Shown here in pieces: positions 9,800 through 18,273 of a stretch of DNA of 25,000 nucleotides (position 1 is the first letter of the stretch; every line of letters begins with the position of its first letter). Source of the DNA: Chromera velia (Eukaryota; Sar; Chromeraceae); assembly GCA_018398765.1 (NCBI GenBank), contig JAHBMJ010002098.1, forward strand, positions 1 to 25,000. The letters run 5' to 3'. The notes under the pieces are model-generated. The model was not told the origin of the DNA. It searched no databases and saw only the letters and a program-made list of their open reading frames with translations. Position numbers and translations under genes: made by a program.

Positions 9800-11679
9800 T
9801 CTCTTTCCGAGAACAGAAAAAGTATTCCGACTTCCGTCCCTCGACTTGCACACTTTTCGACTCTCTCTCTGTGTGTGTGTGTGTGTGTATCCATCCGCAC
9901 TTTCCTGTCAAAGAAAACAACGACGACACGGGAGAAGAGAAAATGCCTAGGCCGGAAAACGGGGGAAGCTCCAATGTAACCGTCGTTCCTATCACATTGC
10001 ATCCAGCTGACCATTGCACCGCACAAAGTCTTCCCAAGAAACTGCGACGGTGCCCCCGAGGGAGTGAGAGTGCCCGTAGAGGTGTCTCACCTCTCCAGCA
10101 CGAGTCCCCCAGTATTGTCCTGCAGGTCGTTTCACGAAATTGGAAACAGATTTCTGCTGATATCCTCCATGCATGATGAAATCTTCGGTGTTGCATCATG
10201 AGTGCAAACTCTCTATCGACTACCCGCCAAGACCACCAACGTGGGCACATTCCGAGAAAACACGTATGTCCATACAAATCTGTCCGTCCCATTTCAATCA
10301 TTCAAAAGACTGACTGCATTGCCCGCCAGTATGTGTGAATTCCCACTGCCTCCCACGAGGAAGGGTGTCGACGTCATGTGTGACGATCGTCGTCAACCGC
10401 AACAACAAGTCTCCTTGCTCACCCTCCTCCTTCTCCGTCTTCTTTTCATCCTCCCTCCCCCATTCACAACCGCAACCCGTGCCTTTACGCAAATGCCACC
10501 CGTTTCTGCACAAAGACTTCACTGCCAGTGCCCCACAATTGATCAAAAGTCCTGCGTAGAGTGGAGAACATGCACAAGCAATCACCGCTGCATGTGAGGA
10601 TCAAAATGCCGAAAAACAGAGAAGACAAGTAAGATAGATGAAGAAGAAAAACAGAGAGGGAGGGAATCGTCACGCCGTTTGCAAAGTGTCTTGAAAGAAA
10701 ATCACAAAGACGAAAGCGTCGCTGGATTGAGGCCTTTTGAAGGCGCAAGCACTGTCCTGGATGACTACAGACTTAGTAGGGAGATATCTAGCTGCATGGA
10801 ATTGACAAAGCCAACAGAGACTCTGGTACCAATGGACAGAAGACCCAACTTCGCCTTCTCCTCAGCTCACCTCTATTGAAAGGTTGGTTGTTGGTCTGCA
10901 CTACAACTAGGATGACGAACTCAAATAAGCCGCTTTGTGTCTTTGTGAATCCTCTATCTCGTCTCTCACCGTCACTTTCTTCGTCTTCGTCCACACAAAC
11001 AGGCACTGGAACACCCCCAATGCTCTCCAAATAAGAGCTCAGGGCCTTCTCCGAAAAAAGAAAGCGCCTCAAGTCAGAGACGCGATCGCGGTAAGGTACG
11101 ACGATACACACTACCTCTCTCCCTCTCCCTCCAGCTTTTCCTCCGAGTTCTGTCGTCCTTGCGCCCCCCCGATGATGATCTCTTGTTGGTTGAGAAAAAT
11201 CTGCGTGTCAGTTTTGAGACATAAGGCAGAGGGGGACAGCACAAAAGAGGTTCATATGCAAATCCCGTTAAGAAACACTTCATATTGACTGCCCATTGAG
11301 TTTCAAAGCAAGAAAAAAAAGCATGTGTGGCCAATGAAAGAAACCAAGCCGTCTACGGACAGGAGGAAGATCTTTTGGTGTGAAGAACAAAACACACTTT
11401 GGTCAGCCAATTCGCATGCACACATGCGGCTGGAGACATTTGATGGTGTGTACCAGAATACGCACCTGCTCATTTCATACAGCTGCTTGATCCCCCCCAT
11501 CAATCATATACACATACATCACGTTCGACCTGACCTCTGTCTGTCCCTCCTTCCTCTTTTGCCTCTCTGGAGACTTTAGAGATCAGAGCGAGGGCGGCGG
11601 CCTTGCTCATCGGCTTCCAACCTGAAGGGGAAGGAGAGGGCTGCCCCCCAGCACCCCGGGGAGCCTCTTCTTCGTCCAT
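8500..11679 (-). CDS. GT7-family beta-1,4-galactosyltransferase-like protein, six exons
   Basis: Exons (minus strand): 11679-11535, 11200-10871, 10551-10315, 10119-10012, 9685-9296, 9002-8500. They total 1713 bp, 570 residues plus stop, with every junction in frame and phase 1. The ordered GT7 motifs appear only after splicing: VPYRDR (84-89), QPFNRG-LLIN (155-163, across a junction), HDVD (217-220, the metal-binding DxD), GGTVAVS (259-265), RCNGFSN (271-277, across a junction), LWGWGWEDVDFF (279-290, the acceptor and catalytic ED motif) and SEGLST (402-407, across a junction). Family members transfer galactose from UDP-galactose in the Golgi; the CNGxSN stretch recalls xylosylprotein galactosyltransferase (beta4GalT7). 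Oddities: ED-V-D replaces the usual EDDD or EDDE, no HxH metal site follows, there are charged insertions (about 119-131 and 189-206), a Ser-rich tail of roughly 140 residues, and no N-terminal membrane anchor. A further intron at 9565 to about 9402 is possible, because a GTGAAG donor is present though the frame stays open. The first exon is the least certain. Confidence 0.8.
9003..9295 (-). other. Intron 5 of the GT7-like gene, with CAGA-type repeat
   Basis: On the minus strand it starts GTAAGA and ends CTTCTTGCTGCAG. The plus strand at about 9028-9075 is a CAGACAGA-type repeat, which reads as TCTG repeats on the coding strand shortly before the acceptor. Joining across it gives SE-G-LST, the conserved GT7 GL(S/N)T position. 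Confidence 0.75.
9686..10011 (-). other. Intron 4 of the GT7-like gene, with long CA repeat
   Basis: On the minus strand it starts GTCAGC and ends ATCTCGCAG. It contains a CA microsatellite at about 9707-9798 (GT repeats on the coding strand), which ends about 20 bases before the acceptor, and a shorter GT run at about 9868-9890. Removing it joins RCN-G-FSN, the segment just before the WGWG motif, which strongly supports the junction. Confidence 0.85.
9707..9798. repeat. CA microsatellite inside a GT7 intron
   Basis: About 90 bp of CA repeats, interrupted by a few AT and GC substitutions. It creates spurious Cys/Val and Thr/His ORFs in several frames. Confidence 0.97.
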
Positions 11680-12578
11680 CACGAACACACTTCAAATTGC
11701 GAGAAGGCAGGTCGGTCGAGTGGAATTTTGCGTTTGCTCTGCGTAAGAAAGACACGGTTCGACAACATCACTGACAACAAGTCGCCACGCAAACCACACA
11801 TGACTGGCCCGTCTGCCTTGCACGCACCAATGGAACACCGGGAAGTCCCCCTGCGGTATCAGCGCATCAAAGCACATGCAGGCAACACTAGCTGGACATG
11901 TCGGAGACGGCCTGTGCTGCCAAGGCTTCCATGACTCATCCGATTGCCAAGCGCAGGAATCTGTTCTGCACCGTTGTACGTGCAGCACAAACGTTCATAA
12001 GCACGTGAACGTTCAAGCGACAGTTGCTGCAGCGCAGTTGCACAAGCTAGGCAGGTCAAGGCTCATGCAGAGCTGGCCTCTAGCAAATGCTCAGTGCACT
12101 AACTGACTCCACTGTGAGTAACACGGCCGCGGGACGGTTGTTGCAAACTGAACAACACCTTTGTCGAAAAAAAAAAAAGTTTATGCGGAAAAATGGGAAG
12201 AGGCCCGAATAGACCAAAGCTGCGCTGCCCTCCACCCCGGTGCGACCCCGAAAATGAATGGCAAAACTTGAATTTTCGGCAATTTTCTGTATCAGAGTCT
12301 GCCACAATATATACAATGCCACAATCATGTATGAACAATACAATAAGTTATAGTGAGTTGGCCATCTGTCGGCGCAATTTGTCACGACGCGCAAAAATTC
12401 GACGTTTACGCATTGCGAATGGCCCAGAAAAGCGAATTCAAGGTCACGGGACTTCTGAAAGTGCCATGCATCCAAACGGGCTTTCCGGGGCCAAAACAGC
12501 GATATATAAAGGTCACTTTCATGCAGAACCTATAGCTCGCTTCTGATTCCAACTGTCCAAAAGTTTCTACGAATAAGA
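11680..12578. other. Spacer between divergent genes (GT7-like and small secreted ORF)
   Basis: No convincing coding sequence; the ORFs here show no motif or coherent composition. If the flanking gene starts are right, it is a roughly 900-bp divergent promoter region. An unseen 5' exon of the GT7-like gene, for example one encoding a membrane anchor, could also lie here. Confidence 0.45.
12503..12510 (+). promoter_or_regulatory. TATA box candidate
   Basis: TATATAAA lies 69 bases before the ATG at 12579. A start site about 30 bases downstream would leave a 5' leader of roughly 45 bases. AT-rich words are common in this window, but this one sits in locally balanced sequence. Confidence 0.4.
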
Positions 12579-12906
12579 ATGACACCTCTTCATTCCGAAT
12601 ACTGCACCCTGCGTGCTCTACTGTTTCTGTCGATGTGCCTCACCGTTTTCTCCACTTATGCCCGAGGACGAAGGCGAAGGTCAGACAACACGTGCATGCA
12701 TTGAGATCTGAAAACGGCATTTCTTCTGCATCGCCTTTCAAAAAAATCCTTTCGGTTTATCTGTCCATTTGAGTGTGTCTCTCTGTGTTCGATTCTGTAG
12801 TGGATATATTGGTGTATCGGGTACAGATCCGTACCGTTGTAACTTGAAAGTCCGGCGTCCAGGTATGTCTAAACGTCTTTTCTTTTTGAGCACACACGCA
12901 GATTGA
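12579..12906 (+). CDS. Small candidate secreted protein (two exons)
   Basis: Exon 1 (12579-12679) encodes a signal-peptide-like start: a short polar n-region, the hydrophobic core LRALLFLSMCLTVFS, then TYARGRRRR. GTCAG follows at 12680, and the next good acceptor is TTCTGTAG at 12800. Splicing gives Arg-Ser and an in-frame exon 12801-12906 (GYIGVSGTDPYRCNLKVRRPG and about 13 more residues to TGA), about 68 residues in total. Unspliced, the ORF stops about nine codons after the donor. GYIGV...YRCNLKV vaguely recalls the start of an AP2 domain, but the match is too short to claim. A short inner intron (12863-12901, GT...CAG, 39 bp) is possible and would use the same stop. Confidence 0.35.
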
Positions 12907-13482
12907 CGACGCCACCGTCTGAAAATTCAGCCTTCCTTCCGTTCTGTGCTCTATACCTGTTTCTCTTTCTTTCATTCTGACTAGCCCTGTTTCTATCCAA
13001 CCCTCTCTGTCAATGAACTTTAAATTTGTCTGATGGGCAGAAAATGATGATTGAGGGTTTTGTCATGCATGCCACGTCCCTATATATGGCATTATATGAC
13101 CAGAAAATGCGCGTGCCTGTTCGTATGTATGTGTCAATTCAATACTCCTGATATATGCGTACCATAAACAGTTATGTAGCCAGCTCTTTGGGAGTGTGTG
13201 CGACGAGTGTGTGGGAAGTTTGGATAAAACACAAATGTGAGAACAGAGAAGAAGCTTACGGGGAGCATGGGCTGTGTCTGCTTTGGTCCCAACAGAATCA
13301 TACCGTTCACCATCGTTCTTTTAGACAACATTGTAGGTTGAACTATAACAGCGATGCACCATGGATATTATTGCGTCTGCCTGCCTGTCCGTGTATTAAT
13401 GCATGCATGCAAAATGTATGTATGTATGCATCTACGTCTCTCTCTCTCTTTCTCTTTCTCTTTCTCTCTCTCTCTCTCTATG

Positions 13483-13520
<38 letters not shown>

Positions 13521-13744
13521 TGTCTGTATGTTTGTTTGTTTATCTGTGTTTGTGTGAATACCCAACAGACAGGAAGAAGCAGGGCACGGCAAGGTAGTAG
13601 ACCTATCGGAAAAATGCATATAAGATTTATTCTAGGACGTATTCGTAGCCATTGGTCGGGGCCAACAAAAGGGTGAACTATGAACCTGTGAAGCACATCA
13701 TACTGTAGGTGTGTGTGTACAGAGAAAAAGACAGACGGTTTGTA

Positions 13745-13788
<44 letters not shown>

Positions 13789-14198
13789 TGTGTGTGTGTG
13801 TGTGTATGTGTGTCTGTGTGTGTCTGTGTATGTCTGTGTGTGTCTGTGTGTGTCTGTGTATGTATGTGTGTGTGTGTATATCTGTATGTGTGTGTGTGTA
13901 TGTGTGTGTGTGTGTATATGTGTGTGTGGTTGTGTATGCATGTGTGTGTTGATCGAGCGTGTGTGTGTACACTCCACGCATATGGCTGAAATAATGGCTC
14001 TGTCTGACTGCATGTTTATCTCTCTGTTTGTCTGCTAGTCTGTCTATCCGTGTTTGTGTGTGGATCGAGATTTCACTCCTTGAGAGACATGGAACAAAAG
14101 GGAAAATTCGACTTAGACGGCAAACGAAGAGAAAAACACAATAAAAACGAACACAAAGATGTACGAGATGCTGCAGAAAGGTGAATCTTACCCATGAG

Positions 14199-14234
<36 letters not shown>

Positions 14235-14240
14235 NTGTGT
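12907..14240. repeat. Non-coding stretch with three microsatellite blocks
   Basis: Blocks lie at about 13437-13560 (CT repeats, then GT repeats, then GT-rich), 13705-13975 (GT with CTGT and ATGT interruptions) and 14203-14234 (TC repeats, ended by an N at 14235). Long Cys/Val, Ser/Leu and Thr/His ORFs across them are composition artefacts. On the plus strand each block is followed by an AG, as in the introns, so parts could be introns of a plus-strand gene I cannot recognise. Confidence 0.8.
14235..14235. other. Assembly gap (single N) in a TC microsatellite
   Basis: The TC run ends at an N and resumes as GT-rich sequence. Repeat length and adjacent bases are unreliable here. Confidence 0.9.
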
Positions 14241-14618
14241 GTATGCTTATGCATAGAGGTGAATGAGTCAGAATGACTGAATTTTTCATGAAATTTTCTA
14301 GAAATTTGAGACAAATTGAATGTAATTGCTGATGTAGTTGAACTATGTAATTAAACTAATCCATATACTAGAAGTTGCTGTACGTAAAAGGTCTCTTTGC
14401 AGTCGAAGTAAATAAAAACATTGCTAGGTAAAAGTGATAGAAACTATAAAGTGAATAGGAAGAATAATTTTTTGAATATGCTAGAAGCTTAGAAAATACC
14501 CATACTGTTTGTAGATTTGATAGTTTTATATATAATTTTTGGATTGCAAAAAGTTTTATTTGACAGTATAGTGTGTTGGTATTATACCGCGTTCAGCTGA
14601 AATTTGCACAGCGCACTT

Positions 14619-14744
14619 GATTCGGATTAATTTCGGACGAAAAAAAATGAGTTTTGAAATGTATGCTGGGGGCTCCCAACATGTTAGGGGCTCCCAGCAT
14701 GTATCTGAAAACTTTTTTTTTTTCAAAAAAATAAATCCCGAATC
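14619..14744. repeat. Imperfect fold-back repeat, MITE-like
   Basis: The left arm from GATTCGG and the reverse complement of the right arm (also starting GATTCGG) resemble each other over about 50 bases, with an A-rich middle and inner ends ATGCTGGG and CCCAGCAT. The centre also holds a 16-bp direct repeat (GGGGCTCCCA(A/G)CATGT) at 14669 and 14687. Flanking DNA is AT-rich and without genes from 14240 to about 15200. This resembles a miniature inverted-repeat element, but I did not identify a target-site duplication. Confidence 0.5.
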
Positions 14745-15194
14745 GTATCCTATGACGAAATTATAAAATTCAAGTGTACGTGGTATATGTGTCGAAACTG
14801 TCGATGAATAAAAATTTTATTTAGAATTTTACGTTCACAAAAAAAAAAGGCTTGCAGTCTAGCTTGCAGTGGCTTTCGACCTATAGCGTGTTGTCTGACT
14901 ATTCATGCCAAAAAGCCTCCGGCAGGGACAAGGTGCGCTTCGTTAGAAGCTCACGCCTTGTACAACACAATACAATACAATTGGCTTCACGTATATAGTA
15001 TTAGTATTATACAGAAAGACTCGTGACCCCGAAATTATTGGCAAAATAATGGCAAACGCGATTTTTTGGAGCACACACTCGGAGGGTGAGTGCCTCGATC
15101 TATTCATGCATTTTAAGAAATGTTGAGACCCTGTATACACGGATCATACACGGATCTGTTCTTGATGTTTCTTGATCTCTTCACGTTAAAGGCC

Positions 15195-15221
15195 TTTTGA
15201 CATCTTTTGACATGTTTTGAC
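15195..15221 (+). promoter_or_regulatory. Three TTTTGAC boxes at exact 10-bp spacing
   Basis: TTTTGAC occurs at 15195, 15205 and 15215, about 190-210 bases upstream of the ATG at 15405. Phasing to one helical turn suggests an activator-binding array for the membrane-protein gene; a small tandem duplication is the simple alternative. Confidence 0.35.
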
Positions 15222-15404
15222 GACGGTCTGTTGCTACCGTCCAAGACTGATGGCAAGTCGCATCAATCATGGTATATTCCAGCCTGCCCATGCCTCTCCG
15301 TTCTTGCTTCGTCCCAGCTGCCTTTCTCCAGTGACAGCCCGCTCAGAAATACGTTAAGAATCTGCTTTCTTCGTCTACCACCCAATTTCGTAAAGCACAG
15401 AGAG

Positions 15405-17294
15405 ATGTCCGACGAGACTGAGGTGTCTGACGACGCTGTGAACCTTTACCTCGCTGCTAAATTTAAAGAACAACGGCAAGAGATTCTCAAGCAAAGACCG
15501 CAAAGCCAAAGAGATCCAGAGACTGGAGACGAGACAGATCGTTTTCTCGTTGGAGGAGAATCCGAAGATGAAGTGATATTCTCTTCGTATTTTTCGACTT
15601 TCTTCCTTATTTTCGTCCTTCTCGCTCAGGTCCTTGCTCTCCTGACTATCTCGCCTGTGCTATTCAACCTGTCAAATGAATTCAAGGAGTTTGACTCCGT
15701 GTGGTACTCATGGGTTCCTGGTGTCCACGTGCCAGGGATGGTGTACAGACAGGCATCGAAACTGCAACAGGATTCGGGGTTGACAATTGTGCTTCGGCTT
15801 CTCGCAGTGACCCTTCTGGTTGTCTGTATGTCTCTGCAACTGAAAGGTCACCTTGACGGCCTTCACTTAGAGGAGAAGGATGAGGATATGAAAAGAAAAA
15901 GGGAAGATCTGCACTCGAAAGAGACGTGTTCTCAAACAACAGAGAGGGTACTCGTTCGGGGTATCTTCATCTATGTGTATGAGTGTCTTCTCTTCCCTGC
16001 CCTTCTCATTCTGGCGGGGACAGATAAGATCATTGTATGCGAACCCACTGATGTGATTCTGTCTTCCTTGACTGTCGTGTTCATTGCCGAGATGGATAAC
16101 CTTCTTGTCAAGGCGTTGTTCGCAGTGACATTCGAGGATCAGTCGAAACACTTCAAGGTGAAGAATGCAGAGGCAGAGTCAAAAATTACTGCCAGCGCAT
16201 CAACGGCTGGGTTTGCAGCCTCGATGGCGTTGTTGCCTTTCTTCTTCGCCTTCTTTGGCTCTGTCTTCAACGTACGAAATCCAGGAGCCAGACATGTGTC
16301 CAAATACGACGACATCGATTTGGTGTCGTTCTTCAATCAGTGTCCTGCATTGATTGCGGGATGGACCTTCATTTGTTGGGGGTGTGCACGATTGAAAGAC
16401 GAAAAAAGGACCACGGCAGAGGGAGAAAGGTCGAAAGCCGAACAGACAAAGAATATTCTCGTTGCATTGAACATAGTAGAGGGGATTGTGATGATTGTGT
16501 TGGCATCGGGAATGACAATAGCCCTCTTGAGGGGGCGCCCGAATCTGCTGAGGAATTCTGCGTGGGTCTGCGCAGTGGTGTTTGGGTTTTTTCTCTCCCT
16601 CAAACTCGCATTCTGGTCAGTCCGGTTGTCCTGTAGCATCATAACTGCCTCTGTGTGTTGATGTCTGGTCTTCCACAGAATTTCTTCAGTGCGCTTGTTT
16701 GAGATGATCATGTGGTGGTCTTGCTTTCAGCCTGTTCTCTTCCAATCCTGCTCCCTGGATGAAGCGACTGTACACAGTGACAGACAGATAGAAAGACAGA
16801 GAGAGAGAGATAGACAGACAGACACATGGACGGACGAGGGACAAACATAGACACAGACAGACAGCAAGACAGCCATTTGACTGGTCGTTTCCTTTGTTCT
16901 GGGTGCTTGACAGACAGACAGACAGACCGAGACAGACAGACCGAGACAGACAGACCGAGACAGATAGACCGAGACAGACAGACCGAGACAGACAGACCGA
17001 GACAGACAGACAGACAGACAGAAGGACGGATAGATTGACAGACTGTCTGGGGCTATACATACAGAAGGGCAGGTAGGGAGACCAAAAGGAAGGAAGGAGG
17101 AGCACAAATAGACTGGCGATGAGCGATCGAGGCGGAACGGAGAAAACAGACGTTCAGACGTAAAAGCCCTTTCTCTCTTCTTTCTGCAGTTTCTCTGCCT
17201 GCCTCTCTTTTACAAAAACTTTGGTCCGGTGTTTCTTGCTTCCTTGCTTCCGTTCCTTTGTCATTCCATCATACGTTTCTTTCTGTTGTTCCTC

Positions 17295-17359
<65 letters not shown>

Positions 17360-17437
17360 CGTTTCTTTCTTTCTTTCTTCGTTTCTTTTCTTTCTTTCTT
17401 CGTTTCTTTTCTTTCTTTCTTTCTTTCTTTCTTTCCT

Positions 17438-17472
<35 letters not shown>

Positions 17473-17485
17473 CTCTTTCTTTCTC

Positions 17486-17527
<42 letters not shown>

Positions 17528-17607
17528 TTCCTTGCTCTCTTCCTTCCTTTCTTTCTTTCTTTCTTTCTTTCTTCCTTCCTTCCTTCCTTTCTTTCTTTCT
17601 TTCTGTC

Positions 17608-17651
<44 letters not shown>

Positions 17652-17750
17652 TTCCTTGCTTTCTTCCTTCCTTTCTTTCTTTCTTTCTTTCTTTCTTCCT
17701 TCCTTCCTTCCTTCCTTCCTTTCTTTCTTTCTTTCTTTCTTTCTTTCTCG

Positions 17751-17787
<37 letters not shown>

Positions 17788-18273
17788 TTTCTTTTTCTCT
17801 CCCCGTCTGCCTCTACCTCCCTCCCTCCATGCAGTGCCGCGATGATCTACAGAAAGAGCAGCCACATCTCCGAACCCCTCACTCCTCGGCACCCTCCCAG
17901 CGAGGGGGGAGAGAGTGTGAAGACCACCAAGAGTCTGAAGAACGCCATGAAGAGGATTGATGACGTCGTGTTGGACAACCAGAGCGAGACGGAGGACCTG
18001 GTGGCGACCTTGGTCCCCGAGGCCCTCTACGTTGTTGCCGTCTTCCTCATTCTCTTCTGGTACCACAATGGTAGGATCGGGAGTTCCAGTCACTACGCAA
18101 AGCACGGAAGTGATCATGGTATGCCAAAGGAGTTCAACACCCCTGCCATTGTTGGGGTGTGTGTGCTGCTTGCGGTTCAAGTCATCACGGGCTTTGTTGC
18201 ATTCTTCTTGCGGATCTGCATCGGAGGGGGGGAAAAGGAAAGAAATGACCGCACAGCTGTCAGCCCTCTGTAG
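15405..18273 (+). CDS. Multi-pass membrane protein of unknown family, two exons
   Basis: Exons 15405-16615 and 17835-18273 total 1650 bp, 549 residues plus TAG. The frame is open upstream to 15207, but MSDETEVSDD at 15405 is the likeliest start because the upstream residues look like untranslated sequence. An acidic N-terminus (1-57) precedes hydrophobic segments at about 60-82, 124-145, 186-206, 212-228, 264-288, 306-326, 351-374 and 386-403 in exon 1, and 463-480 and 505-530 in exon 2, so about ten spans. Charged loops lie at 155-182 and 328-350. A distinctive FIAEMDNLLVKALF segment lies at 226-239. The splice GTCAGT...ATGCAG is phase 2 and gives a Cys codon; without it, exon 1 stops at 16661 and the two C-terminal spans are lost. 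I do not recognise the family, so transporter or channel roles are only possibilities. Confidence 0.75.
16776..17045. repeat. GACA tetranucleotide repeat block
   Basis: GACAGACA repeats, including a higher-order unit of about 14 bp with CCGA in place of one repeat (GACAGACAGACCGA), iterated about six times near 16913-17003. Confidence 0.9.
17298..17800. repeat. CT and CTTT pyrimidine microsatellite, about 500 bp
   Basis: A CT run (17298-17336) is followed by CTTT repeats with CCTT, CGTT and GCTT variants. The plus strand is nearly all pyrimidine and could form triplex structures. Length in the assembly may be wrong. Confidence 0.95.

Larger units (their letters stand above)
16616..17834 (+). 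other. Intron of the membrane-protein gene with very large pyrimidine tract
   Basis: It starts GTCAGT and ends CCCTCCATGCAG (1219 bp). It contains a GACA-type tract (about 16776-17045) and then an almost pure pyrimidine tract (about 17298-17800) ending about 30 bases before the acceptor. Long Phe/Leu/Ser ORFs on the plus strand and Lys/Glu/Arg ORFs on the minus strand are artefacts of this composition. Confidence 0.7.

Noticed and set aside
9234-10301. A 355-codon minus-strand ORF as a single gene
   Set aside because: It reads through introns and the GT microsatellite. Only 9685-9296 within it carries GT7 motifs, and the upstream motif exon is in another frame.
12080-12546. Overlapping ORFs of 117 and 131 codons on opposite strands
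   Set aside because: No motifs, biased composition over poly-A, and one runs through the TATA box candidate.
13478-14314. A 278-codon minus-strand His/Thr-rich ORF
   Set aside because: It is almost entirely a translated microsatellite and crosses the N at 14235.
17221-17834. Long Phe/Leu/Ser ORFs and antisense Lys/Glu/Arg ORFs
   Set aside because: They are a translation of CTTT repeats, open in several frames at once because the repeat lacks stops.
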